This document shows, piece after piece, positions 10,201 through 18,808 of a stretch of DNA of 30,966 nt. The DNA comes from Zelonia costaricensis. Lineage: Eukaryota; Euglenozoa; Kinetoplastea; Trypanosomatida; Trypanosomatidae. Made by a program: the position numbers and the translations under genes. The notes under the pieces are model-generated. The model did no database searches. It had not been told where the DNA came from and saw only the letters and a list, made by a program, of their open reading frames with translations. How positions within the stretch are numbered: position 1 is the first letter of the stretch; every line of letters starts with the position of its first letter. The DNA is taken from the NCBI GenBank assembly GCA_030849075.1, contig JASAOO010003232.1:1-30966 (forward strand), in the 5' to 3' direction.

Positions 10201-11426
10201 TCGTGGAGGTCCCACACGGCGTCTCCGCAGCGTGGCAGGAGGACTTCAAAGACGCGCTGGATACGCGCGTCGGTGCACGGCGGGAGCTGCAGGGCCGCGC
10301 TGGGCAGCAACTCCAGCGACAGTGACAGCGACGCGGCCGACTCGACGAGAACCGGTGCCTGGTGCTCTGCGAGCGAGGCACGGCGAGCCGTGGAGGAGAC
10401 GCGCGGCGCGGCGGCCGCACGCGGGGTCGAGCGGCGGTGACTCGACTGCGACACGCCGCTGCTGGTGGCTGCGACGCGGTAGAGGGGCAGCGGCGGGGGC
10501 TGTGGCTGTGGTGGAGGGGTGGACAGCGCCGGTGCTGCTGAGGAAGGGCTTTGCGCCACGTGTTGCGGGTGCCCGGCGGGTGTGTGAGGCGTGCGCGAGG
10601 GTAGCGGCTGGGACGGTGACGGTGCGACACCGCTTAAGGGCTCGGCTGCGGCGTTGCTGTGCGGCGTGGGGGAGCGCGGGGTCTGCCGCGGCATCTCCGC
10701 GAACGGTTCATTCGACTCCTCGTCGGATGTGCTGTCGCGCGGCTCCGACGTGCCAACGCGGCCGCGGCTTGTGGTGGACGACGGCGTGTGGTGCCGCCGC
10801 AGCTTCAGCGGGGCGAGCCGGCGGGACACCGCGGGCGGTAGCGGCGGCGCCGGCGACTGGCCGGTGCGTGGCGTGGTGCGCCCCGCAGCCGCGGGTGACT
10901 TCTTCGCGCGCGGCGTGTCGGTCTGTGACGGGCGGCGTGGCGCGGGCAGCGCCCCGTCCCGCGGAGTGTCCACCAGTGAGAGAGCGCTGCGGCCCTTGGG
11001 GTGACCCTTGCTGGCATGCCCGGTACTGAGGGTGCCGCTGCCGCTGCCGCTGCAGACGACGGCGAGCGGCGGTACCTCGCTGGGATGCTGCGGCCGCGGG
11101 GTGACGTGGCTGCTCGAGGTCCCGGCAGCGGATGCGCCACCGAGCGCGGTGGCCTTACGTGGGGTGGTGCGGCAGCTGCTGGTGGCGCTCTTGGTGAGAG
11201 CTGCCCCGGCCGCGCTGCCCGGGAGGGCCGCTATTCCGGGCGGGCGGAGGGTGCCGGCCGCGGCTGCACCCGCCAAGGAGGCGGCGGCGCCCACTCGTGG
11301 CGACAGCCCCGCAGACCGCGCGTGCTTCGCCGCCGCGGTGGTGGAGGTGGTGGTCGCACTACTTGCCATCTGGCGCGGCGTCGGTGGCGCCTCCGTCTTG
11401 GACTTGGGGAGCTTGAGTGGGTGCAT
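7236..11426 (-). CDS. Large kinetoplastid hypothetical membrane protein (1396 aa)
   Basis: I do not recognise this family. Residues 1-350 are low-complexity and disordered, rich in Ser, Pro, Ala and Thr, with the tripeptide TPR about eight times (Thr 16, 88, 109, 154, 171, 185, 249, 334); these look like proline-directed kinase sites. Residues 380-440 and 640-800 are mostly helical, with disordered inserts at 440-490 and 535-620. A membrane region follows, with hydrophobic stretches near 830-855, 892-915, 988-1010 and 1016-1036. The loop between the first two contains four to five cysteines (862-880), suggesting an oxidising compartment. The remaining 360 residues are soluble and helical (LLPLLETLFR at the end). 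There is no N-terminal signal peptide. The first Met is used because an acceptor lies about 96 nt upstream; Met20 is an alternative. The long ORF is well supported; the role is unknown. Confidence 0.85.
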   Translation of the reverse strand: MHPLKLPKSKTEAPPTPRQMASSATTTSTTAAAKHARSAGLSPRVGAAASLAGAAAAGTLRPPGIAALPGSAAGAALTKSATSSCRTTPRKATALGGASAAGTSSSHVTPRPQHPSEVPPLAVVCSGSGSGTLSTGHASKGHPKGRSALSLVDTPRDGALPAPRRPSQTDTPRAKKSPAAAGRTTPRTGQSPAPPLPPAVSRRLAPLKLRRHHTPSSTTSRGRVGTSEPRDSTSDEESNEPFAEMPRQTPRSPTPHSNAAAEPLSGVAPSPSQPLPSRTPHTPAGHPQHVAQSPSSAAPALSTPPPQPQPPPLPLYRVAATSSGVSQSSHRRSTPRAAAAPRVSSTARRASLAEHQAPVLVESAASLSLSLELLPSAALQLPPCTDARIQRVFEVLLPRCGDAVWDLHEHVLPFIAARQHAIMPVTPARLASFVRLTNDHTQQDEYDGQADAPGCADADTSLTMPVVEARHDADGREAGPAAAPAPRTRFTAAALARFASQLCSWFLLLGHLSTSDATRWEALLSHTPSVLPATAAAPAPPRTSPEQRDRRASAAAWRSGTTSAAPGTPAKERRRGRPSRRSFADDPERDTADDGAGSGTVEWQTDRMAPSPPDATLGSTQGSLDFHVVVDAPPRVDQDAFRRGFHTLQDLLSTRAAQLAALKPGSLRTSLMAVCTATQTDTTAKSSELRALSRRVRFYLRLHAFVRELCVTLCAHEHRPWQRESQLIESAIAARLSASARAVRGSPGHLRRTLHAAVQAGPPGVSPNALDTLLVLSHAEATRAVHRLRDARQRVASGGTGGAPLPAALLLLFSPAGWSDGGRGWPAAPSLLGIAAVWRLVVLMATALLCFGLLFHAPIEGCGEAIVAALPMQETGCAGCGAATADHRPLDPALMLLGCGGLLVLWLGGIAACRAGAALATVELQRAMAQQHAAALASASRGWLLAAWAAQEESATAAHAVQHGVQCLQTAQDTVHSLAASTALSRSRGTGLAAVGLLILTATAVTGVSVAPALLSRAGQLLLLGLQTCAVVTIQFHAARRHHHRALSWWVRCQAATAEGFAEELVSALRCGSSDTTSGGGAGDASAALEREEPLSLGGTLTARSSAPAPSPAALAALRALCEVPLPLLEEWGKVACLVAWCAQSSRSLSRSLTTAPPPTTTRGVPADGPALVERAFWALLCAHAAPAHVSCTSAIEVVDKTMRGCWKRLEAAQAPRACVANLIARVLPWTSDAHEGCVDEQLVDVLGPLSGGETWRSASLARSCSAVGDAAAPLEVEGRRQPYLSQAQRRLVVAVACVFTVFRAAPRELHAARRRSASGGDGITAQGMALLEHLVFAELRAPHGVSAASWRRAEAEMRTRAALRLLQRVVVSAPCIEARATRPAVLLPLLETLFR

Positions 11427-11522
11427 AAGGAGCGGAGCAGGGGGTGGAGAGGGGGAGGGGATAGAGACGTTGGTTGGGGTGCTGCGCCGATGGGGCGGTC
11501 AGGTGCTTTGTCGAGCTCGCGG

Positions 11523-11565
11523 CTGCGCACCCGTCATGCAGGACGGGAGAGGGGGAGGGAAGAGC
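11523..11565 (-). promoter_or_regulatory. Candidate spliced-leader acceptor of the 1396-aa protein
   Basis: The complement of 11544-11565 is pyrimidine-rich. The AG in GCGCAG lies at 11524-11523, giving a 5' UTR of about 96 nt. An intervening ATG makes an earlier AG less likely but does not exclude it. Confidence 0.35.
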
Positions 11566-12129
11566 AACAGCGGGCAATCCGCTTGCGGGGTATAGAGACG
11601 ACGTACAAGTGGCGATAGCGAGGCCCTTGTCGTGTGGAGTCGTGTGCCACGTCGAGGAGCTGGGGGTCTACGGTGTGGGTGATGAGAAGGGGTGAATGGG
11701 GGGAATAGAAAAGCCAAGAGAGGAGGAGCTGGGAGTCGGGGGGGGGGGAGGTCGAGACACACAGGGACCTGCACACACCGACGGATGAGGGCCGATGAGG
11801 GAGTGGGAAGTAGGAGAAGGGGAGGAGGAGCAGAAGTCTGAAGTTAATGAAGTGCGCGCATGTTCACGGTCCCCGGCATGGGCCACGGTTCTGATGTGCT
11901 CCACTTGCGTTGATCTCTCGCCCACCCCCTTGCGGCTCCGCGGTTCTCTCGTTGTCGGAGATGCTGACAGTGCCAGAGATTCGACCCGCACACACACCCG
12001 CACAAAAGCACAAACCCATACGAGCCCGGCACTAAGCGTCGATGGTGACTCCGATCTGGTTCGAGCAACGCAGCGGCGACGACACCCTTGTTCGCTGCCT
12101 CCCCCCCGGCCCCTGCCCTTAACCTCGCC

Positions 12130-12175
12130 CGCGCGTGATCTGATGGCAACTCTTATCGGCATCAGATCACGTGCG
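12130..12175. repeat. Inverted repeat / stem-loop, 16-nt arms
   Basis: GTGATCTGATG (12135-12145) and its exact reverse complement CATCAGATCAC (12160-12170) flank a 14-nt loop. The arms extend five more positions outward with one mismatch (a G-T wobble on the plus strand, C/A in the transcript). The element lies about 440 nt downstream of the stop of the 2064-residue gene, so it could fold in that 3' UTR. Confidence 0.85.
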
Positions 12176-12440
12176 CAACTCCGTCGTTCGTTTTATTCTT
12201 CCAGGTTCTGCTGCGATGGACTGTGCCAATGCCACGGCGTCTTCCCGCTGCGAGCTCCAGGTGGGGTGTGCGGTGCAGTGGTGTGCTGCGGACACGCTAG
12301 AGGAAAAACGAAAAGAAAGGCGCCCGAGGGGAGGGGGGAGCGCAGGTGCCTAACGAAGAAACCCCCGCGGACACGCTAGTGTACATGAACGGCAAACAAG
12401 AGGAATGCAGCCTACAAAGAAGGTGCCAGGGCGCCTAGAC

Positions 12441-12470
12441 ATACACGCACACACAGACACACACAAACAC
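12441..12470. repeat. CA-rich microsatellite
   Basis: Imperfect CA repeat with G, T and A interruptions, about 145-170 nt after the stop of the minus-strand gene at 12614. It is UG-rich in the transcript. Confidence 0.8.
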
Positions 12471-12613
12471 CGGTATGCAGATACAGACACACAGTGAGCG
12501 ATGCGAATCGCGGCGGAGTGGAAAGGAGGAGCGGCAGCAGCACCGGAGGCGCGCCGGCCGCTCCGGGCTGTCCCCCCTCCCCCCGCGCTCCCGTACCTCT
12601 GAGGCCCGCCTGC

Positions 12614-15600
12614 TCACACAGCGGAGGCCGCGGACTTGCGTGTTCCCGGCTTCTTCGCCTTCTTGCGCGCCGCCGCGGCCGTGCCAGAGGCGCCGGTGTT
12701 CGCGTTCGCGGCCTTGGACTTCTTCTTCAGCTTGCGGCCTGGCGGCGCAGCGGCTGCTCCGGCGGCGGTCGCGAACCGCATCGACAGGGACTCGCGCTTG
12801 CCGGCAAGGCTGGCTACGCTGCCGAGGTCCTTCTCGCCCGTCTCGCGGCCCTTGCTGCTGACGAAGTGGGCCGACGTGTGGCGGTGCACGCGGCGCGAGT
12901 CCTCGGCGTAGGCGTGCCGCATCGTCTCGAACGTCGCCGCCTGCTCGCCGCCGCACTCGGCGAACATGTTCGACGTCTTGACGCACAGGGCCACGACCAT
13001 GGCCCGCCACCACGGGTCGAACACCATCGGAGTCACACCGCCCGTGTCCGCCGTGATGCGGGCCGCCCCCGCGCGGATCATCTGGATGGGGTGCGGCGGG
13101 CCGACGGGCCGGTGCAGGCCGGGTGCGAGCGGCATCGGTGGCCCGTAGTCGCTGTACCCAGTGGTGAGAAAGACGAACTCGCGGAGAAGTCGCCGAGACT
13201 CGCGCTCCCAGTGCCGCGCCACGGCGGCGCTCTTCGCCGCGGCCGTCGCCGGCGTGGCGCCCTGCGGGGCCAGCCGCGGCAGGGGGGACCCGGCGGCCTG
13301 CAGCACTCGCCCCGCCGCGACCCCGCCGCCGCGGGCCGGCACCATCGACTGCAGAAGCGGCACGACGGCGTTGACGTCGACCATCGGGATGTCGCGCGAG
13401 TGGCTTGCGAGCTGGCCAAGCAGGTTCAGCGCCGTCGCGTCCGACACCGGCTTCAGCAGCGTCTCGGAGAAGGGCACGTTGTTGTCCATCACGTTCTTGA
13501 GCACGTGGGCCGCGGTGCGGGGGTGCAGCAGGACGCCGTTGAGGCAGGCGGAGTAGAGGGAGGTGAGCCCGGTAGGGGTGCGGGTGTGGGCCGTGTCGTG
13601 GTGGTCGAAGGCGAGGTGAAAGACGTTGCTCTGCAAGGCGTGCAGCACCATCGGGTGGGTGTCCGTCGTGAGCTCGTACAGCCGCTCCAGGCAGCCGGCC
13701 GCCATCGAGGGCAGCACCTCGAACTCCGACACGACGACGTAGTCGCTGTCGTCCGTGCAGGCCGCGTAGGCGAACGCGTCGAGCATCTGCAGCGCCGGCA
13801 CGTCGAAGTAGGAGAGGTCCGCGAGGGTGCTGGAGTCCACCGAGTGGCCGCGGGCGTGCAGGCCGCCTGGCCCACCGCCGCGGCCCGACGTCGAGGCCGC
13901 CGCCGCCGGCAGGGTGCTGTCGGCGCGCTGGTGCAGCTTCGGTAGGCGCGGGATCGCGGAGCCCATCTCCTGGTCGCCGACCACCGCCCCCACCCCGCCG
14001 CGATCGCACGCCGTGAGGCCGACGCTGTCGTTCAGACTCTGCAGGGCGGGCGACATGTCCAACCAGACGGCGTCGTCCATGACGACGTACGGGTGTCTCA
14101 GCGAGGCCAGCGAGTTGCCCGTGGCACCGCCGCCGCCGCTCATGCCGCTGTCCACGTAGTCCAGCGGCGGCGGTGCACGATGCCCGGCTCCATAGCCACC
14201 TCTGGGAACGCTGTCGAGCGTCTCCGACTCGGCGCGCCGGCGCCGCGAGGGTGAGGTGAGGTGGGCGCCGGAGAAGAGGGAGTCGTCGGGTTGGTGCGGC
14301 ATGCCGGCGAAGCTGCCCGTGTCGCGGTACAGACCAGGCGGGCGGGGCTGCGAACCCAGGCCAAAGTCCGCCCCGGCTGCCGCGGCCGCGGCCTCCTCCT
14401 CCTCGGTGGAGAAGAGCCGAGAGGAGGAGACGGAGCGCGCCGGCTGGGTGGACTTGCCGCCCTTGGTCGCACTTGCCCGCTGCACCCGCGATGTCGGGGT
14501 GCGCGTCGCCGTCGTCGTCGGCGCCTCGTGCGTGGCGGCGACGCTCGGCGGCACGGCGGTGGCGGCAATGGTGCGCTTCGACTGCCCCCACTGCGAGGGC
14601 GACACCTCCTGCAGCGACACCTCGTCCCCACTCAGCACGCTCCCGTCGTCCTCGGGCCGCTCGAGGCTGAGCGGGCTGTCGAGGAGGCTGACCATCGTGT
14701 TGCGCCGGCCACCCCCGATGCGCGTCAGCACGGTGAGGTCCACCGGACTCGGTAGGGTGTTGGGCGATGGCCGCATCACCGTGGGCGAGGCCAGCGTGTC
14801 GCCAGCCTCGGACATCCCCAGCGACATGCTCCGCGACGGCTTGCGAGCCGGGCTGGGCAGCGCCGTCTGCACACGCACCAGCGACCCCGTCACCACGTCG
14901 TAGATGCCGGTGAGGTACGGCGGCAGCGAGAGCACCGCTGGCCGGGCCGCACCGCGCGCGGGGCTCTGCGCGGCCGGCCTGCTGCGGCCCGCTCGCTTGT
15001 CTGCGCCGCCGCGCAGGCCCTGACGCCGCATCCCGCCGCTCTCCCGGCGCCCCCGCGGCTCGGCGGGCTCGGTGGGCGCGAGGCTGGCGAAGTTCTGCTT
15101 GTCCTGCTCGACAAAGGGGGCGTGAACGAGCACCTTGAGGTAGCGGGCCAGGGCGTCGATGTTCCAGCGGAGGTGCAGCGGGGAGTCGGGGGCGAGGTAG
15201 CCGAGCGAGCTGGCGTTGTTCAGCGCTGGCAGGATCCAGCAGTCGAAGAGGATGAACTTCGCGAGCCGGTGCTGCTCGATGGTCTGCAGCAGCCGCGGCA
15301 GCGAGGAGGTTGCCGCCGCGGCGGAGCCCATGCCGCCGCTGCTGCCCAGCCCTGCCGCGAGGCCGTCCACGTCGCGAGCCGTGTAGGCAAACGACTCGTG
15401 CGCCTCGTTGGCCCCGCCGCGACGGCGCAGGCCGGCGTAGTAGCGCTGCTTGCACACCCGCAGGCAGTCCTCGACGAGCCGGCTCGGCGCCTCCTCGGCG
15501 GGCCCAGCGGCGTTGGAGCCCCCTGGCGACCCCCGCGCCATCGGACGGGCGGCGCGGTTGCGGTTCGCGTTGCCGGACGTCGCCGCCGCCGCCGCCCGTG

Positions 15601-18600
15601 TGGCGCCGACGCTCTCGAGCATGTACAGGTGCATCGTGGACACGAACTGGGTGAGCAGCACGCAGATGCCCTGCGGCAGCCGCCCAGCCGCGGCGCGGCG
15701 GCCGTACAGGTTGCCGAAGAAGTCGTTGAGGGCCAGGACGATGTCCTGGCAGATGAGGTCCTCGAGCCGGCTCAGGCCACTGAGGAACTCCGTCCGCGCC
15801 GCCTCGGCGGCTGCAGCCGCTGCCGCGGTGTTCGCGCTGGCCGCCGCGGATGCCGCGGTGGACACCGTGCTGCGTCGCCGCAAGCGGACCCGCGCGGCGC
15901 CGCCGCCGTCGCCGCCGCCGCCGCCGTACTTGAGACCCTCCGAGGCGGTCGGCGATGGGGGCTGCGGCGCAGGCGGGGGCAACAGCGCCGACCAGGCCGC
16001 GTCCAGTTCCAGCGTGTTGACGTACAGCACCAGGCTCGGCCTGCGCAGCGTCTCGAACACGCGCGTGCACAGCTGCTTGAGCCACGGGCCGCCGTGCAGG
16101 CGCAGGTACGTGGTCAGGACCACCAGCGGGCTGACAAAGCCCACAAATGCGTCAAGCGCCGGCACGGGAGAGAGGAGGGGAGAGGGGAGAGCTGGCGACG
16201 CGGGGGACAGGCTGCGCTGGCCGACCTGCACGCTCTGCCGCTTGCGCCGCCCAGCAGAGCTGCGGCCACCGCGGCCGCCACGCTCGTCGCGCGCGCGGGT
16301 AGGCTTGCGATACGCCTCGAGCAGCGCCACCGCCTCGGCAAGCGACTCCACAGGCGGGTGCACCTGAACGCGGCCGGGCAGGTACTGCGGCGGCCGCCCC
16401 GCCGCCCCCGCTGACGCCCCGGACTGTGTCGCACCCCGCTCGCCTGGCGCGGATATGGGGCGGCTCGGGACGCCGGCGACGGGGTTGAGGAAGGGCTCGC
16501 TGGGGTTGAGGTGCAGCTGCTCCGGCGACGCCTCGGGCGAAGGCTGGCTGGAGCCCGACGCGGCACCGGCGGCACCCCAACCCAGCCGTCCGGAGGCCAC
16601 CCCCGCCCCTAGCGAAAGGGCCGCGCCGGCGTCGGCCGCCGTGCCGGCCAGCAGCGCCGCGTCGATCGGCACCCGCGCATTCGCGGTGGCGGCGTCGACG
16701 AACCAGTAGGCAAGCTCGAAGAGCCCGTTGATGTCGCGCTCCGTCACGCGCTGCGGCTCCGGGAAGACGACGGGAGTGGACGGCCCGCCGTCATCGAGGT
16801 AGAGCTCCTGCATCCCGGGTGACGACGGCAGCTTGTCGCTGCGCATATCGGCGAAGGGGCTGTGGCCGATGGCAGCCATGAGCGGTGCGTGCTCCAGCGT
16901 CACCTCGCTCGTGGCAGACGTCGCTGCCCCGCTAAGATCGCCGAGTGACGTGAGTGGGGCGGAGGCGCTGAGGGGCACCGCCACCGAGGCGGGCGGAGTC
17001 CGTCGCGCCGTGGTCATGCCAGGCAGTTCGAACTGGTGCTGGCGCAGGAGGGCCTCGCGGCTGACAAAGCGGTGCGCCGTGACGACGTCGAGGGCCGCGT
17101 CGGTGAGGAAGTCGAGCACGCGGCGCAGCATGGGCAGCGTTGCGCGCGAAGAGCTCTGCTCGAAGGCCACGACAATGTTCTCCGTTGTCTCCTGGATCAG
17201 CAGCAGCGGACAGACGTGCTGGCGGTCGTCGGCGGTGCGGGGGGAGCCGGCGTGGCTGGCCAGATGGCGGCCGGCCTGCTGCAGCGGCACCGACTCGCGC
17301 CGCCGTCCGACGCACTGCGGCGAGTGGGTGTGGGCGTGGACGTAGAGCAGCTGCAGCTCGATGAAGAGGGCCGTGACTTGCGTGAAGTTGTAGCTCACAT
17401 CGTGCAGCAGAAAGAAGGAGAAGGGCGCCTTGTCCCAGCGGTGCCGGTGCTCGTACGCCTCGCGCCACGTCCCGTACTGGCTGAGCAGAGGCAGGCCGAT
17501 GAGGTCGGCGGCGGCAACGGCGGTGGTGTGCTGCGGGCTGGCGTTGTTGCGCTGCTGGTTGCGGCGTGCCGTCTGCAGCTGGTCCGTGGCGCGCTGCACC
17601 GCTGCGGGGGGCGAGATGACCACGAAGAAGGGCGAGAAGCTCTCCAGCGTGCGCTGCAGCGCGTCCTCCTGCGGAAGGGCCAGCGCGGAGGTGGGCTGCA
17701 CGGAGGCGGCGTAGCTGGCCGCCCCACCGGCGCCGACGCCAGCGAAGGAGGCCGGGCCGCGGGCAATGATCTCAAGCAGGCGCTGCCGCAGCTGCGTCGC
17801 GCTCTGGCAGTGGTCGACGGTCTCGCGGTGCACCCACGCCATCAGCCGGTTGTCCATCAGAAGGGCCCACGTCTGGTGGTGCAGGCGCAGGATGGCGTCG
17901 GGCAGCCCGCGGGGGTTCTGGTCGAAGGCGTGGTTGGCGAGGGTGGAGAGGTTGGGGCGGGACAGGGTGAGAAACTGCGAGTCGTTGCTACCGTGCATGT
18001 TGTGGCGGTTGAGGCGGCCGTGGCGACCGCCGCCGCCGCCACCCTCCAGCGCGCCCTGCCGACGCCCGCCGTCCTCGGTCGTGCGCCCCTCACTCGCGTC
18101 GGGGTCGTCCGTGTCCTCCTCGTCTTCGGGCACGACCCACAGAAAGCTGAAGAACCGGGTGGACAGCACGTCGGTCGTGTCGAAGAAGTCGTCCTTGCGC
18201 AGGACGGTGCTTTGCCCGCTGCGGCGGTTGCTGTTGGTGCTGTGGTGGGTGTTGCGGCGCGACTCGTCCGGCATGGACGGGTGCAGGCTCTCCGAGGCGG
18301 ACATCTCGAGGCTGAAGAACTGGTCGGCGGTGCTCTGCCGCCGGCGCAGCTCCCCGCCGCCGCCGCGGAAGGAGCTGGTGGCGGCTCCAGGGCTGGCGGT
18401 GCCTTCGCTGCTGTTGGATTGGTGCCGCCACCGCGGCCGCGCCGTGGAGCTGCCCTTCGCGCCGCTCTTGGACAGGATGCTGCGGGAGCCGTTCACGTTG
18501 GAGTTGGCGAGGAAGCCGCTTTGCTCCCCCGGGTCGGTCCCCAAGTCGCTGTTGACGCGGGCCACGCCCATCTCCTCCAGGTCGCTGTCGAGGTCGCTGC

Positions 18601-18808
18601 CACTGCTCTCGCTGCTGCTGCTACTCTCGCGCTGAAGAAGGCCGACTTGGCGCCGCGTCGGGTACATGGCATCGGCGGTGGTGCTCGGGTCCTTGGGCAT
18701 GGGCGGGGCATACGTGCAGCAGCCAAACTCCTTGAGGTACAAGTTGCGCCACTGGTACTCGTTCGAGAGCGCCGCCGCGAAGGTGCGCTCGTTCGCCTCG
18801 CGAGACAT
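12614..18808 (-). CDS. Giant hypothetical protein with degenerate RasGAP-like region (2064 aa)
   Basis: No family is certain. Residues 10-29 (ending WRNLYLKEFG) and 448-458 (WREAYEHRHRW) each resemble the last helix of an F-box, but no full F-box is visible. Residues 60-200 and 225-270 are Ser-, Asp- and Gly-rich linkers. Residues 885-1243 follow the helix order of RasGAP domains: a segment with GGPWLKQL and LELD (906-935) like the YLxxLL...EVDP part; LPQGICVLLTQF (1044-1055) like the PxxLRxxCxxL helix; AKFILFDCWILPAL (1183-1196) like the FLRFxxPA signature; and LARYLKVLVHAPFVEQDK (1220-1237) like the LxxxLQxxAN...F.KE helix. Ala/Gly-rich inserts split it, and no arginine finger is seen. A helical, possibly armadillo-like part follows, and the last 43 residues are a Lys/Arg-rich tail. 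The Met at 18808 is chosen; an in-frame Met at 18913 reads through pyrimidine-derived codons. The ORF is certain; RasGAP homology is an inference from motif order. Confidence 0.85.
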   Translation of the reverse strand: MSREANERTFAAALSNEYQWRNLYLKEFGCCTYAPPMPKDPSTTADAMYPTRRQVGLLQRESSSSSESSGSDLDSDLEEMGVARVNSDLGTDPGEQSGFLANSNVNGSRSILSKSGAKGSSTARPRWRHQSNSSEGTASPGAATSSFRGGGGELRRRQSTADQFFSLEMSASESLHPSMPDESRRNTHHSTNSNRRSGQSTVLRKDDFFDTTDVLSTRFFSFLWVVPEDEEDTDDPDASEGRTTEDGGRRQGALEGGGGGGRHGRLNRHNMHGSNDSQFLTLSRPNLSTLANHAFDQNPRGLPDAILRLHHQTWALLMDNRLMAWVHRETVDHCQSATQLRQRLLEIIARGPASFAGVGAGGAASYAASVQPTSALALPQEDALQRTLESFSPFFVVISPPAAVQRATDQLQTARRNQQRNNASPQHTTAVAAADLIGLPLLSQYGTWREAYEHRHRWDKAPFSFFLLHDVSYNFTQVTALFIELQLLYVHAHTHSPQCVGRRRESVPLQQAGRHLASHAGSPRTADDRQHVCPLLLIQETTENIVVAFEQSSSRATLPMLRRVLDFLTDAALDVVTAHRFVSREALLRQHQFELPGMTTARRTPPASVAVPLSASAPLTSLGDLSGAATSATSEVTLEHAPLMAAIGHSPFADMRSDKLPSSPGMQELYLDDGGPSTPVVFPEPQRVTERDINGLFELAYWFVDAATANARVPIDAALLAGTAADAGAALSLGAGVASGRLGWGAAGAASGSSQPSPEASPEQLHLNPSEPFLNPVAGVPSRPISAPGERGATQSGASAGAAGRPPQYLPGRVQVHPPVESLAEAVALLEAYRKPTRARDERGGRGGRSSAGRRKRQSVQVGQRSLSPASPALPSPLLSPVPALDAFVGFVSPLVVLTTYLRLHGGPWLKQLCTRVFETLRRPSLVLYVNTLELDAAWSALLPPPAPQPPSPTASEGLKYGGGGGDGGGAARVRLRRRSTVSTAASAAASANTAAAAAAAEAARTEFLSGLSRLEDLICQDIVLALNDFFGNLYGRRAAAGRLPQGICVLLTQFVSTMHLYMLESVGATRAAAAATSGNANRNRAARPMARGSPGGSNAAGPAEEAPSRLVEDCLRVCKQRYYAGLRRRGGANEAHESFAYTARDVDGLAAGLGSSGGMGSAAAATSSLPRLLQTIEQHRLAKFILFDCWILPALNNASSLGYLAPDSPLHLRWNIDALARYLKVLVHAPFVEQDKQNFASLAPTEPAEPRGRRESGGMRRQGLRGGADKRAGRSRPAAQSPARGAARPAVLSLPPYLTGIYDVVTGSLVRVQTALPSPARKPSRSMSLGMSEAGDTLASPTVMRPSPNTLPSPVDLTVLTRIGGGRRNTMVSLLDSPLSLERPEDDGSVLSGDEVSLQEVSPSQWGQSKRTIAATAVPPSVAATHEAPTTTATRTPTSRVQRASATKGGKSTQPARSVSSSRLFSTEEEEAAAAAAGADFGLGSQPRPPGLYRDTGSFAGMPHQPDDSLFSGAHLTSPSRRRRAESETLDSVPRGGYGAGHRAPPPLDYVDSGMSGGGGATGNSLASLRHPYVVMDDAVWLDMSPALQSLNDSVGLTACDRGGVGAVVGDQEMGSAIPRLPKLHQRADSTLPAAAASTSGRGGGPGGLHARGHSVDSSTLADLSYFDVPALQMLDAFAYAACTDDSDYVVVSEFEVLPSMAAGCLERLYELTTDTHPMVLHALQSNVFHLAFDHHDTAHTRTPTGLTSLYSACLNGVLLHPRTAAHVLKNVMDNNVPFSETLLKPVSDATALNLLGQLASHSRDIPMVDVNAVVPLLQSMVPARGGGVAAGRVLQAAGSPLPRLAPQGATPATAAAKSAAVARHWERESRRLLREFVFLTTGYSDYGPPMPLAPGLHRPVGPPHPIQMIRAGAARITADTGGVTPMVFDPWWRAMVVALCVKTSNMFAECGGEQAATFETMRHAYAEDSRRVHRHTSAHFVSSKGRETGEKDLGSVASLAGKRESLSMRFATAAGAAAAPPGRKLKKKSKAANANTGASGTAAAARKKAKKPGTRKSAASAV

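Larger units (their letters stand above)
11427..12613. other. Intergenic region between the two large hypothetical genes
   Basis: About 1.2 kb without a convincing gene. It contains the acceptor near 11523, purine-rich plus-strand stretches at 11700-11835, a CA-rich patch at 11985-12020, a strong inverted repeat at 12130-12175 and a CA-rich tract at 12441-12470 close to the upstream gene's stop. Confidence 0.6.

Noticed and set aside
12056..12068. GGTTCGAGCAACG resembling a tRNA B box
   Set aside because: The last bases do not fit the B-box consensus and no cloverleaf can be drawn around it.
12435..16085. 1216-codon open frame on the minus strand in another frame of the 2064-aa gene
   Set aside because: Arg/Ala/Gly/Pro-rich shadow frame that overlaps the real frame entirely and begins and ends in arbitrary places, including a CA repeat.
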